Part shown: positions 1-8,385 of the stretch, one piece after another | Position numbering within the stretch: the first letter of the stretch is position 1 | How the letters are laid out: every line of letters begins with the position of its first letter | Origin: Thermoanaerobaculales bacterium | GTDB lineage: Bacteria > Acidobacteriota > Thermoanaerobaculia > Thermoanaerobaculales > Sulfomarinibacteraceae | Reading direction: 5' to 3' | DNA length: 17,644 nucleotides | Assembly (NCBI GenBank): GCA_029938595.1 | Contig: JAOZUP010000030.1 | Span: forward strand, 1-17,644 | Translations under genes and position numbers: made by a program | The notes under the pieces: model-generated | What the model saw: the letters and a program-made list of their open reading frames with translations, nothing else | Told to the model about the DNA's origin: nothing | Database searches by the model: none

Positions 1-1686
1 TTCTTCGTGCTGAGCCCGGTGGGTTTGGCAACCGTCGTGGTGGTGGGCGCGGTGACCCTGGCAATCCTCACCCTCGAGCAGGCCTGTCTGTTGGCGATCG
101 GTTTTGGGGAGACCCGCGATCTTCACGTCCGCACCACTGACGCTCTCTGGTACGGCGCCCGGCACGCGTGGTCGGTGGTGATGCTGGCGCTGCGGATCTT
201 CATCCGCGTGCTCATGATCGCGCTTCCCTTCCTCGTCATGGGCGGTCTCATCTACCTGCTGCTCCTCGGAGAGCACGACATCAACTTCTACCTCGCCGAG
301 CGGCCGCCGATTTTCCTCTTCGCGGCAGGCGCCATCGTCGCCCTGCTGGCGGTGATGGCAGTGCTGGTCATCCGCCGTCTGCTGAGCTGGGCGTTTGCCC
401 TGCCGCTGGTGCTCTTCGAGGGAGTCGGTGCGGCCGAGGCACTGACGATGAGCGCCAAGCGGACTGAAGGCCACAAGATAATCGTCGGGATCACCCTCGT
501 GGCCTGGGGCGCGGTGGCGGCCCTGTTGTCGGCGGTACCGTTGGCGGTGGTCGGCACGGTGGGCCGCTGGACGGTGCCCAAGTTCTCGAGCTCCATGACC
601 CTGCTGATAATCGTCATGGGTGGGTTCTTGCTTCTGTGGGGCCTCCTCAACCTCATCGTGACGCTGATCAACTCGGCGATGTTCGCGTTGCTCACGGTTC
701 GGTTGTACGACAAGCTGGGCGCCTCGCCCGAGGCGCAGCTCTCTAACAAAGCGATCTCCGAAAAGTTGGCCACGAGTGATCGGCGGAGGATGTCGATGAA
801 GTGGGCGCTCGCCGGTCTCGCCGTAGCTGCGGTCCTCGCGGCCGTCGCCGGTTACCTCTTCATGGACAACGTGCGGCTCGAGGACGACGTGCTCGTCATC
901 GCCCACCGCGGGGCGGCCGGGAGCGCGCCGGAGAACACCCTCGCCTCGGTGGCGCTGGCGGTCGAGCAGGGTGCGGACATCGTCGAAATCGACGTCCAGG
1001 AAACCGCAGACGGCGAGGTCGTTGTGATCCACGACAGCGATCTCATGAGGGTCGGCGGCGCTGCAGCCAAGATCTGGGAGGCCACCTACGACGAGCTTCT
1101 ACAGATTGACGTGGGGAGCTGGTACGGGCCCGAGTTCAGCGGCCAGCGCGTGCCCACCCTCGAGCAGGTGCTCGAGATTTGCAAGGGGCGGTCGCGGGTC
1201 GATATCGAGCTCAAGTACTACGGCCACAACGAGCGTCTCGAGGAGAGGGTGGCCGAAATTGTCGAACGAATGGGAATGGAGGACGAGGTCATCCTGATGT
1301 CGCTCGCCTCCGACCTCGTCACATCGATGAAGGCGCTGCGGCCCGATTGGACCGTCGGCCTCTTGACTGCCAAGGCGGTCGGCGACCTAACAAAGAGCGA
1401 TGCCGATTTCCTCGCCGTCCACATCGGGATCGCAAACTCTCGCTTCGTGGGCCGCGCCCACGCCGCCGGCAAGGAGGTCTATGTGTGGACCGTCAACGAC
1501 AAGCTCAACATGTCGCGGATAATGAGCCGGGGGGTCGACGGCGTCATCACCGATCACCCGGCGCTCGCAAGGCAGGTGATCAAAGACCGCGCCGAGCTGA
1601 GCTCGGCCGAACGGCTGATGATCACCGCGGCGTTCTGGATGGGGCTCGAGCCGAAGGAGCCACCGCCCGAGGTGGACGCTGGGTGA
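1..1686 (+). CDS. Membrane-anchored glycerophosphodiester phosphodiesterase (5' end missing)
   Basis: This enzyme hydrolyses glycerophosphodiesters to glycerol-3-phosphate and an alcohol. Counting residues from the in-frame GTG at base 7, the first ~235 residues form several hydrophobic helices, as in the GPDPase membrane domain. A further helix lies at about 266-286, followed by a catalytic GDPD domain (about 295-525). GDPD motifs are visible: HRG at 300-302, PENT at 308-311, the acidic pair E327/D329, HD at 342-343, ELK at 401-403 and WTVN near 494. The catalytic domain probably sits outside the cytoplasmic membrane, as in related fused proteins (inference). The frame is open to base 1, so the true start is probably upstream of the window. 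It ends in TGA and converges on the Mrp operon across a 73-bp gap. Function is confident; substrate is unknown. Confidence 0.9.
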   Translation, partial: FFVLSPVGLATVVVVGAVTLAILTLEQACLLAIGFGETRDLHVRTTDALWYGARHAWSVVMLALRIFIRVLMIALPFLVMGGLIYLLLLGEHDINFYLAERPPIFLFAAGAIVALLAVMAVLVIRRLLSWAFALPLVLFEGVGAAEALTMSAKRTEGHKIIVGITLVAWGAVAALLSAVPLAVVGTVGRWTVPKFSSSMTLLIIVMGGFLLLWGLLNLIVTLINSAMFALLTVRLYDKLGASPEAQLSNKAISEKLATSDRRRMSMKWALAGLAVAAVLAAVAGYLFMDNVRLEDDVLVIAHRGAAGSAPENTLASVALAVEQGADIVEIDVQETADGEVVVIHDSDLMRVGGAAAKIWEATYDELLQIDVGSWYGPEFSGQRVPTLEQVLEICKGRSRVDIELKYYGHNERLEERVAEIVERMGMEDEVILMSLASDLVTSMKALRPDWTVGLLTAKAVGDLTKSDADFLAVHIGIANSRFVGRAHAAGKEVYVWTVNDKLNMSRIMSRGVDGVITDHPALARQVIKDRAELSSAERLMITAAFWMGLEPKEPPPEVDAG

Positions 1687-1759
1687 GCTTCTGGGCGGCC
1701 GCCAGATTGCGGCGCATCGCGGGCGCGGAAACCCTTGCTCCTCCAACATCCCTATCGCC

Positions 1760-3481
1760 CTACCGCCCCCAGTAGTACAGCAGCAGGAAACCGAAGAGCC
1801 CGAGCACCGCCCAGAAGGCGATGGCGCCGGTGGTCCAGGTGCGGGCGAAGACGCCCTCCGGACCGTGCAGGCGGTAGATGAGCCGGTAGGTGCGCCCGGC
1901 GAGGATTTCCGTGAGCAGGGACAAACGCTTCCCTACCCTGCCCATCCTGGTTGCGATCCAGCGGATCAGGGCCGGCAGAGCCTTTCGATAGATCCAGTCG
2001 AAGTCGAGGTTGATACCGCGCTTCTCGGGCGGGTAGATGCCGGTGCGGACCAGCACCGCAAAGGCAAGGATGGCGAAGATCAGGAGCTGGAACGAGGTCA
2101 GGACGTGGCCTGCGGTGTAGGGCACGTAGTCCACGTTCTGGAAGGGCAAGATGGAGTAGAGCGCCGCCGGCCAGAGGCCGATGAAGAGGCACAGGGCGGC
2201 GCCCGCGATCATCGCCACCAGCATGTTCCACGGCGCCTCCTTGACCCGGATCCCCGAGTCGTGGCCGAAGAAGGCGAAGTAGGGGATCTTGATCCCCGAG
2301 TGTTCCATGACACCGGCCGAGGCGACCAGCAGACCGAGGAATATCCAGGTCAGATGGCCGTTGCCGACCGCGTCGATCACCATCGATTTGGTGACGAAGC
2401 CGGAGAAGAAGGGCAGACCGGCGATCGAGGCCGCGGCGATGATGCAGCACACAGTGGTGATCGGCATCGACTTGTAGAGCCCGCCGAGGTCGGTGGCCTT
2501 GATGGTGCCGGTGCGATAGAGCACCGCCCCCATGGTCATGAAGAGCAGCGCCTTGTAGATGATGTGGGCGAAGGCATGCGACACGGTGCCGTTCAGTGAC
2601 AGCGCGGTGCCGATGCCGATGCCGACCACCATGTAGCCGAGCTGGTTGTTGAGGCTGTAGGCGAGCACCCTGCGGAGGTCGTTCTCGATCACCGCGTAGA
2701 AGACCGGGAAGAGGGTCATGACCACGCCCATCGGGATCAGGATCTCGGTGCCCGGGAAGCCACGGGCGAGGGCGTAGATGGCGAGCTTGGTGGTGAAGGC
2801 CGACAGGAAGACCGTGCCGGTGATGGTGCCGTTGGGGTAGGCGTCCTGGAGCCAGTTGTGGAGGAAGGGGAAGGCCGCCTTGACGCCGAAGGCGAGGAAG
2901 ATCAGCACCACACCGGGGCTCGCGGAGCTCAGCAGACCGTCGTCGCCGATGAGCCTGTCGAAAACCACCGACCCCGTGCTGTAGGCATGGAGGATCACGC
3001 CTGAGAGCAGCAGCAGGCCGGATCCCACCTGGATCACCAGATAGCGCAGACCCGAGCGGTAGGAGGCCTCGGTGCGACTGGCCCACACCAGAAAGACCGA
3101 GGAGATGGCGGTGAGCTCCCAGTAGACGAAGAGGGTGATCAGGTCGCCGGCAAAGACCGCACCCACCGCCGCCCCGACGTAGATCATCGCCGCGACGTGC
3201 TGCACGGTGTCGCGCACGTGCAAGGCGTAGATCGCCGACAGGAACGCCGCGAGATGGAAGATGTAGCCGAAGACCAGGCTCAGACGATCGACCCTCACGA
3301 TCATCAGCTCGTAGTTGAAGAGCCGGAGCTGGTGGGAGATCCCGGGCTCGAGCATCAAGACCTGTGCGAAACCGAGCACCGGCAGCACCAGGGTCACACC
3401 CGGCTGCCAGCGCTTGGGCAGCAGCGGGATGAGGAGCGCCCCGAGGATCAGGATCAGCCCGGGAGGGAGGGCCTCAATCAT
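1760..3481 (-). CDS. Third antiporter-like subunit of the Mrp-type complex (MrpD/NuoL family, C-terminally extended)
   Basis: This is a 573-residue multi-helix protein of the proton-conducting transporter family (MrpA/MrpD/NuoL/NuoM/NuoN). The conserved channel residues are present: E122 in VYWELTAISS (TM5), K201 and H208 in the TM7 region (KAAFPFLHNW), K232 (TM8), K310 (IYKALLFM) and K365 (GFVTKSMV, TM12). After the core it carries about 120 extra residues with the motif LDFDWIYR near 492-499, a stretch of basic helix and a final TM helix. This resembles the C-terminal extension of long MrpD- or NuoL-like proteins. Its ATG overlaps the stop of the 82-residue gene upstream by 8 nt, and a GAGG lies about 9 nt before the start. 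It is the last gene of the operon and ends in TAG. Whether it is an MrpA or MrpD equivalent cannot be settled by eye. Confidence 0.88.
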   Translation of the reverse strand: MIEALPPGLILILGALLIPLLPKRWQPGVTLVLPVLGFAQVLMLEPGISHQLRLFNYELMIVRVDRLSLVFGYIFHLAAFLSAIYALHVRDTVQHVAAMIYVGAAVGAVFAGDLITLFVYWELTAISSVFLVWASRTEASYRSGLRYLVIQVGSGLLLLSGVILHAYSTGSVVFDRLIGDDGLLSSASPGVVLIFLAFGVKAAFPFLHNWLQDAYPNGTITGTVFLSAFTTKLAIYALARGFPGTEILIPMGVVMTLFPVFYAVIENDLRRVLAYSLNNQLGYMVVGIGIGTALSLNGTVSHAFAHIIYKALLFMTMGAVLYRTGTIKATDLGGLYKSMPITTVCCIIAAASIAGLPFFSGFVTKSMVIDAVGNGHLTWIFLGLLVASAGVMEHSGIKIPYFAFFGHDSGIRVKEAPWNMLVAMIAGAALCLFIGLWPAALYSILPFQNVDYVPYTAGHVLTSFQLLIFAILAFAVLVRTGIYPPEKRGINLDFDWIYRKALPALIRWIATRMGRVGKRLSLLTEILAGRTYRLIYRLHGPEGVFARTWTTGAIAFWAVLGLFGFLLLYYWGR

Positions 3482-3722
3482 CGTAGTAGTCCTCGGGCCG
3501 CCAGAGGATCTTGCGCAGGTTCTTGCCGGCGATCACGACGCACCAGAAGGCGGCAAAGCCGAAGAAACCGTAGAAGTTGGGGAATGACTCCCAGCTGAAG
3601 TGGACGTGGCGGTGAACGAAGAGATCGGCGACGCCGAGCAGGACGCAGACGACCACCAGACCCCAGTAGAGCCGGTTAACGTTGCGGCTGTCGTCGAGCC
3701 AATACTTCTTCTCGTCGTTCAT
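3474..3722 (-). CDS. Small two-helix membrane protein of unknown family within the Mrp operon
   Basis: This encodes 82 residues with two clear hydrophobic helices (about 18-36 and 49-66). Between them is a His/Phe-rich loop (FVHRHVHFSWE), and the tail is basic to acidic and ends in PEDYYDD. The start is the ATG at 3722 because it overlaps the TGA of the antiporter gene upstream by 4 nt (ATGA). A longer in-frame ORF reaching 3818 would run deep into that gene. Its own stop overlaps the next gene by 8 nt, so it is embedded in the translationally coupled chain. It is not one of the standard Mrp subunits A-G. Its position between two antiporter-like subunits suggests an accessory subunit or assembly factor (inference). 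Confidence 0.8.
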   Translation of the reverse strand: MNDEKKYWLDDSRNVNRLYWGLVVVCVLLGVADLFVHRHVHFSWESFPNFYGFFGFAAFWCVVIAGKNLRKILWRPEDYYDD

Positions 3723-5200
3723 CGCAGGATCATCCCCGTCAGGAGGTTGTATATGTCGCCGGCATAAAAGAAGAGCACAACGCAGCCGATACCGGTGAGC
3801 ACCGGCGGCAGCACGCACAGCAGGGGTGCTTCATGGATGGCGCCGTCCGGGCTGTGGCCATGCTCGTCATCCTCCGGCGGGGGGCGGAAAAAGCCCTTCG
3901 CCACCACCGGCATCAGATAGCCGATGGAGAGGAGCGAGCTCGCCATCAACACCAGCATCATCACCACCTGGTCGGCCTCTATCGAACCCAAGATCAGATA
4001 CCACTTGCTCCACGAACCACCCATCGGCGGCAGCCCGATGACGCTCAGCGACCCGAGCAGAAAGGCCCCGAAGGTAAAGGGCATCCTTCGGCCGAGCCCG
4101 TCCATCTGGCTGATCTCAGTCTTGTGGGCGCCAACCATGATCGCGCCGGCGCAGAAGAAGAGGGTGATCTTCCCCATCGCGTGCATCGCAATGTGCATGC
4201 CGCCGCCCATCACCCCGGCGGAGGTTGCGAGGGCGCCGCCAAGCACGATGTAGGAGAGCTGGCTGATCGTCGAGTACGCGAGCCGCGCCTTGAGGTTGTC
4301 CTTGGTGAGGGCGATGATCGACGCCGCGATGATGGTGAAGGCGGCGGCCCAGGTCAGCCATCGGCTGGCATCGGTGATATGGAGCAGATCGATGCCGAAG
4401 ATGTAGACCACGATTTTGAGCACCGTGAACACCCCCGCCTTGACCACCGCCACCGCGTGCAGGAGAGCGCTGACCGGGGTCGGCGCCACCATCGCCGCCG
4501 GCAGCCAGCGGTGAAAGGGCATCAGCGCCGCCTTGCCGGTACCGAAGGCGTAGAGCCCGAGCAGAACGACGAGCTGCCATCCACTCACCGTGCCGGCCAG
4601 AATCCCGCCGGGCCGGAAATCGGTGGTGCCGACAGCCCAGTAGGTCCACACCAGAGCGAAGAGCAGGAAGGCGATCGAGGTGCCCATCAAATAACCCAGG
4701 TACATGCGTCCGGCGCGCTTCGCCTCCCAGGTACCCGCGTGGGTCACCAGCGGATAGGTGGAGAGGGTGATGGCCTCGTAGAAGATGAAGAGGGTGAAGA
4801 CGTTGGCGGCAAAGGCGACGCCCATGGCACCAAAGATGGCAATGGCGAAGCAGATGTAGAACCGGGTCTGGTTCTCCTCGTGGTGGGCGCGCATGTAGCC
4901 GATCGAATAGAGGGTGGTGACGATCCACAGCCCCGATGCGACCATGGCGAAGAGCATCCCCAGCGGCTCGACCTCGAAGGCGAGCTCGAGGCCGGGCAGC
5001 ACCTCGACCACGCCGAGATGCGGTCTGCCGCCGGCCTGCACCACGGGCAGGATGACGCGGGCGACGATAGCAAACAGGCTCACGCCGGTGAGGAGGCTCG
5101 CCGCCTCGCGGAGGTTGGGCCAGCGCCTGAACAACACAATCAGGACGACCCCTGCGAGCGGCCACACGACCGCCAGACCGACCGCGGTCTGCGCCGTCAC
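3719..5200 (-). CDS. Second antiporter-like subunit (MrpA-N/MrpD/NuoL family)
   Basis: This 493-residue integral membrane protein belongs to the proton-conducting transporter family. Visible channel residues are E142 (FIFYEAITLSTYP, TM5), K223 and H230 (GKAALMPFHRWLPAA, TM7), H248 and K254 (LLHAVAVVKAGVF, TM8), K344 and K399 (SWSKWYL, TM12). The HAxxVVKAG signature resembles the antiporter domain of MrpA and NuoL more than typical MrpD, so it may replace the missing MrpA N-terminal domain (inference). A hydrophilic, His/Asp-rich loop lies at about 438-458, before the last helix. The GTG start overlaps the TGA of the gene upstream (GTGA), and its stop overlaps the 82-residue gene (ATGA). Confidence 0.88.
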   Translation of the reverse strand: MTAQTAVGLAVVWPLAGVVLIVLFRRWPNLREAASLLTGVSLFAIVARVILPVVQAGGRPHLGVVEVLPGLELAFEVEPLGMLFAMVASGLWIVTTLYSIGYMRAHHEENQTRFYICFAIAIFGAMGVAFAANVFTLFIFYEAITLSTYPLVTHAGTWEAKRAGRMYLGYLMGTSIAFLLFALVWTYWAVGTTDFRPGGILAGTVSGWQLVVLLGLYAFGTGKAALMPFHRWLPAAMVAPTPVSALLHAVAVVKAGVFTVLKIVVYIFGIDLLHITDASRWLTWAAAFTIIAASIIALTKDNLKARLAYSTISQLSYIVLGGALATSAGVMGGGMHIAMHAMGKITLFFCAGAIMVGAHKTEISQMDGLGRRMPFTFGAFLLGSLSVIGLPPMGGSWSKWYLILGSIEADQVVMMLVLMASSLLSIGYLMPVVAKGFFRPPPEDDEHGHSPDGAIHEAPLLCVLPPVLTGIGCVVLFFYAGDIYNLLTGMILR

Positions 5201-6699
5201 AGCTCGATCCCCAGCAGCATGCGCGCCGCCGCCGACGCCACGCCGATGCTCAGCGAGGTGAAGACGCCGAAGAAGACGGTCGCGCCAGCCAACATCCAGA
5301 TCGGCCCGAGCAGGCTCAGTGGCGCCTCGCTTATCTCAGGGGCGTCCTCCGGAGGCTGCCTGAAGTACGCCACCTCGACAACCCGCCAGATGTAGATCAC
5401 GGCCAGAAGCGAGCTCATGAGGATCAGCACCGCCACCGGCCACAGACCGCTCTCGAAAGCGCCGGTCACCAGGTACCACTTGCTGACGAAACCGACGGTC
5501 ATCGGCACGCCGATCAGCGAAAGCCCGGAGACTACGAACGCCGCCATGGTCAGCGGCATGCGGCGGCCGAGCCCGGCAAAGGCCTCGATCCTGTTCGAGC
5601 CGACGCGCAGGAGGACCGCCGCCATGACCAGGAAGAGCCCACTCTTCATCAGCGCGTGGTTGAAGAGGTGGACCAGCCCGCCGGTCAGACCGCTCACCGA
5701 GTACAGGCTCAGCCCGAGCACCATGTAGCCGATCTGGGCGATGCTCGAGTAGGCGAGCATGCGTTTGACGTTGTCCTGGAAGATGGCGACAAGGGACCCC
5801 ACGAACATGGCCGCGATAGCGAGCGGCATCAGCACCGCGTCGAGGTGGAGGTGTGTAAAGGCGAGCTCCACCCCGAAGACCGAAAAAACGAACCGTACCA
5901 GCACGTAGTAGGCCACCTTGGTGGCGGTGGCGGCGAGGAAGGCGGTCACGACGGCCGGTGCATAGGTGTAGGCATTGGGCAGCCAGATGTGGAGCGGGAA
6001 GACCGCCAGCTTGATGCCCACCCCGATGCCGACGCAGGCCAACGCCACCACCACCGTGCGGTTGGGTCCGACCGCCGCCAGCCGCACCGCCATGTCGGCG
6101 ATGTTGAGGGTGCCGGTGACCATGTAGATCAAACCTATCCCGAGCAGCAGGAAGGTGCCGCCGAGGGTGCCCATCACGAGGTACTGGATCGACGAGGTCA
6201 GCGCCCGCCGCGTGCTCCCCTGGGCGATGAGCGCGTACGACGACAGCGACGAGATCTCGAGGAAGACGAATATGTTGAAGGCATCGCCGGTGATCGTCAT
6301 GCCGGCAAGGCCGGTCATGCACAGGAGGTAGATGGCGTAGAATTTGGAGTGCTTGTCGCGCGGGACCTCCTGCTCCAGGCTGCGCGGGCTGGCGGTGAGG
6401 ACGATGGCGCAGATCCCGGTCACGATCAGCAGGACGAGGGCGTTGAGGAGGTCGATGCGGAGCTCGATCCCCCACGGCGGCCGCCAGCCGCCCTCGGCAT
6501 AGCTGATGGTGCCGTGCGCGAGCACGCGGGAAAGCAGCACACAGGCACTGACGAACGAACCCCACGCGACAACCATCGCAACCGCCCAGGCAGCGCGCGC
6601 CCGCTGGACAACGAGACAGAAGGCAGCTGCCAGCAGCGGCGCGACGATCTGCAAGGCGGGCAGGTCGTCACTCATGCGGGCGAGGACGTCGAGGATCAC
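5197..6699 (-). CDS. mrpD: Na+/H+ antiporter subunit D (MrpD/MnhD)
   Basis: This is a 500-residue proton-conducting subunit of the Mrp antiporter. MrpD hallmarks are visible: E148 in FVFLEISSLSSYAL (TM5), K230 and H237 in KLAVFPLHIWLPNAY (TM7), K261 (TM8), K352 in NHALMKSGLF and K407 in GFVSKWYLV (TM12). It directly follows mrpC, the usual order in Mrp and Mbh operons. The GTG at 6699 is chosen over the internal ATG at 6675. It overlaps the mrpC stop by 4 nt (GTGA) and is preceded by a strong GGAGGAGGA Shine-Dalgarno stretch, whereas nothing similar precedes the ATG. Of the three antiporter-like subunits in this operon it is the one closest to canonical MrpD. Confidence 0.92.
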   Translation of the reverse strand: MILDVLARMSDDLPALQIVAPLLAAAFCLVVQRARAAWAVAMVVAWGSFVSACVLLSRVLAHGTISYAEGGWRPPWGIELRIDLLNALVLLIVTGICAIVLTASPRSLEQEVPRDKHSKFYAIYLLCMTGLAGMTITGDAFNIFVFLEISSLSSYALIAQGSTRRALTSSIQYLVMGTLGGTFLLLGIGLIYMVTGTLNIADMAVRLAAVGPNRTVVVALACVGIGVGIKLAVFPLHIWLPNAYTYAPAVVTAFLAATATKVAYYVLVRFVFSVFGVELAFTHLHLDAVLMPLAIAAMFVGSLVAIFQDNVKRMLAYSSIAQIGYMVLGLSLYSVSGLTGGLVHLFNHALMKSGLFLVMAAVLLRVGSNRIEAFAGLGRRMPLTMAAFVVSGLSLIGVPMTVGFVSKWYLVTGAFESGLWPVAVLILMSSLLAVIYIWRVVEVAYFRQPPEDAPEISEAPLSLLGPIWMLAGATVFFGVFTSLSIGVASAAARMLLGIEL

Positions 6700-7055
6700 T
6701 CCTCCTCCTCCCGCTCGAGCTCCCGGATTTCATCCTCCTCGATGGTTTCGTACGCCTCATTGATCCGCACCACCAGGGACAGGGCGAGAGCGGTGGTCGC
6801 GACCCCGACGACGATAGCGGTGAGCATGAGGACATGGGGCAGCGGGTTCGAGTAGACCGTGAAGCCCTCGGCCTCAATCGGCGCCGTCCCGCCCCGTACC
6901 TTGCCCATGGCGACGTAGAACATGATCACCGAGACCTGAAAAATATTGAGGCCGATGATCTTCTTGACCAGGTTGTCCCTGGAGATGACCACGTACAGCC
7001 CGGTCATCATCAGAAAGATCACGATCCAGTACGGGTAGAGACCGCCCTCAAACAT
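6696..7055 (-). CDS. mrpC: Na+/H+ antiporter subunit C (MrpC/MnhC, NuoK-like)
   Basis: This 119-residue protein has three hydrophobic helices (about 8-24, 32-51, 75-97) and is homologous to NuoK. The signature NPLPHVLMLTAIVVG at 70-84 is typical of MrpC. The C-terminal tail (from about residue 100) is very acidic, ending in a run of Glu. The DNA encoding this Glu run also provides the GGAGGAGGA ribosome binding site for mrpD, so the acidic tail and the downstream translation signal share the same bases. The ATG start overlaps the mrpB stop by 8 nt. MrpC pairs with MrpD in the membrane arm of the complex. Confidence 0.93.
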   Translation of the reverse strand: MFEGGLYPYWIVIFLMMTGLYVVISRDNLVKKIIGLNIFQVSVIMFYVAMGKVRGGTAPIEAEGFTVYSNPLPHVLMLTAIVVGVATTALALSLVVRINEAYETIEEDEIRELEREEEE

Positions 7056-7473
7056 CGGCCCGTCCCCGCCCGGCGAAGAGGAAGAAGAGGGTGGCCATCA
7101 CCGACGCCACTGTGATGCCGACTCCGAGCTCAACGAACAGGATGCCCAGGTGCTGTCCGTGAACCGGATCGTGCGACAAGACGCTGTAGTCAAGGAAGTT
7201 GCCGCCCTCGAGGATCGCGGCAACCCCTACCCCGCCGTACAACAGAACCCCGAAGGCCATCAGGAACTCGAGCACGCGGGGCGGGAAAGCCCTTTTTGCG
7301 GCCTCGAGCCCGAACATCAGGGCGTAGAGGATGATCGCTGCGCCAAAGATGACCCCGGCCTGGAAACCGCCCCCCGGCCCGTAGTCGCCGTGGAACTGGA
7401 CGTAGAGGGCGAAGAGCATGATCAGCGGGATCAGCAGCTTCGACAGCACCCGCAGGATGACGTGCCGGATCAC
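7048..7473 (-). CDS. mrpB: Na+/H+ antiporter subunit B (MrpB/MnhB)
   Basis: This 141-residue protein has four hydrophobic helices. The MnhB signature HGDYGPGGGFQAG lies at 28-40, after the first helix. It contains only the MnhB domain; the MbhD/MbhE-like part that in many operons belongs to MrpA is a separate gene immediately upstream. The GTG start overlaps that gene's TGA by 4 nt (GTGA), with GGAGG about 9 nt upstream. It acts as a membrane subunit of the hetero-oligomeric cation/proton antiporter. Confidence 0.92.
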   Translation of the reverse strand: MIRHVILRVLSKLLIPLIMLFALYVQFHGDYGPGGGFQAGVIFGAAIILYALMFGLEAAKRAFPPRVLEFLMAFGVLLYGGVGVAAILEGGNFLDYSVLSHDPVHGQHLGILFVELGVGITVASVMATLFFLFAGRGRADV

Positions 7474-8054
7474 GAGGCCGATCCTCCATCTTCGGACCTG
7501 CCGTCTTTCCTGCGGCGGATTCGATACACCGTCCTGCCGCCGCCCAGCAGCAGCATCACGCCGACGCCGGCGGTGAAGATCACCGTCGTCTCACCCCAGG
7601 TGTCGTAGCCCCGGTATGACGCGAGGATCGCCGTCACCATGTTCGGAACACCGATGTCGTCATCGATACGTTCGATGTAGTCATCCGCCACGTGGTGGTG
7701 GATCGGCGCCGCCGGATCGCCGTAGCGCGGCATGTCGAAGGTGGCGTAGACGAGGGCGGCGCCGGTCAGCAGCACCGCTATCAGGGCCAGCGGCTGCGGC
7801 CTCTGGTACAGCCTGCTCTCCTTGCTGGTGGTCAGCGACAGGGTGGCGAGCATGAGGATGGTAGAGATCCCCGCTCCGACCGCCGCCTCGGTAAAGGCCA
7901 CATCGACCGCGTCCATGACCGTGAAGAGCGACGCTGAGAGGAGGCTGAAGATGCCCATCAGCATGACTGCGGCAAAGAGGTCCCGCAGGCGAATGATGGC
8001 AATCGCAATCACCGCCAGGAAGGTGAAGAGGACGATGTGAATGACGTCAATCAT
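7470..8054 (-). CDS. MrpA C-terminal-like subunit (MbhD + MbhE domains)
   Basis: This 194-residue protein contains two units normally found at the C-terminus of MrpA or as separate MbhD and MbhE proteins. Residues 1-75 are MbhD-like (DUF4040), with DVAFTEAAVGAGIST at 51-65. Residues about 88-175 are MbhE-like, with NMVTAILASYRGYDTWGE at 138-155 followed by a glycine-rich helix. A hydrophilic segment (about 109-135) separates the pair. The start is ATG 8054, which overlaps the mrpG stop by 8 nt; the frame is open further upstream but only as a shadow of mrpG. The tail is basic, then Ser/Asp/Gly-rich. A free-standing MbhD/E gene rather than a fusion to an MrpA antiporter domain is an Mbh-like trait. 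Confidence 0.88.
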   Translation of the reverse strand: MIDVIHIVLFTFLAVIAIAIIRLRDLFAAVMLMGIFSLLSASLFTVMDAVDVAFTEAAVGAGISTILMLATLSLTTSKESRLYQRPQPLALIAVLLTGAALVYATFDMPRYGDPAAPIHHHVADDYIERIDDDIGVPNMVTAILASYRGYDTWGETTVIFTAGVGVMLLLGGGRTVYRIRRRKDGRSEDGGSAS

Positions 8055-8385
8055 CGTCGCCCTCGATCTCCAGACCACGGCCCAGCATCGGCTCCAGTCC
8101 ACGCAGGAAGGCTGCCTTGGCGAGTGCGTGGCTGGCGAGCGGACTGGTGACAGCAAGGAAGAACAGCAGCATGAGCAGCTTGACCGAGATCAGCGTCCAT
8201 CCGGCGGAGAACATCAGACCAATCAGGACTAACCAAGCGCCCATGGTGTCGGTGATACCGGCGGCGTGAATGCGGGTGTAGAAATCGGGCAAACGGATGA
8301 GGCCGAGACCGCCAATGAGCAGGAAGACGGAGCCCGCCATGAGGAAGGCCCAGCCCAGCACCTCGGCCACCAGGGCGGCGCTCAC
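8047..8385 (-). CDS. mrpG: Na+/H+ antiporter subunit G (MrpG/MnhG)
   Basis: This 112-residue protein has three hydrophobic helices. The MrpG signature GLIRLPDFYTRIHAAGITDTMG lies at 28-49 and is essentially intact. The GTG start overlaps the mrpF stop (GTGA) and is preceded by GGAGGAG. As in mrpC, the codons for the acidic C-terminus of the gene upstream double as the ribosome binding site. The protein ends in an acidic tail (GDDD). It is a standard small membrane subunit needed for Mrp complex assembly. Confidence 0.93.
   Translation of the reverse strand: MSAALVAEVLGWAFLMAGSVFLLIGGLGLIRLPDFYTRIHAAGITDTMGAWLVLIGLMFSAGWTLISVKLLMLLFFLAVTSPLASHALAKAAFLRGLEPMLGRGLEIEGDDD

Noticed and set aside
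1691..1705. Near-palindrome CTGGGCGGCCGCCAG between the convergent GDPD and Mrp genes
   Set aside because: No room for a loop and no T run on either side, so it cannot be supported as a terminator.
1752..3086. 444-residue ORF on the minus strand, in another frame of the third antiporter gene
   Set aside because: Rich in Arg, Pro, His and Gly with no hydrophobic pattern; a shadow of the real membrane protein caused by GC-rich third positions.
3833..5395. 520-residue plus-strand ORF opposite the second antiporter subunit
   Set aside because: Low-complexity Glu/His/Gly/Asp composition typical of the antisense of a hydrophobic membrane gene; the minus-strand gene has clear family motifs.
5336..6855. 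Long ORFs (about 400 residues) on both strands over mrpD
   Set aside because: They overlap a certain mrpD gene in other frames and show no recognisable motif or ribosome binding site.
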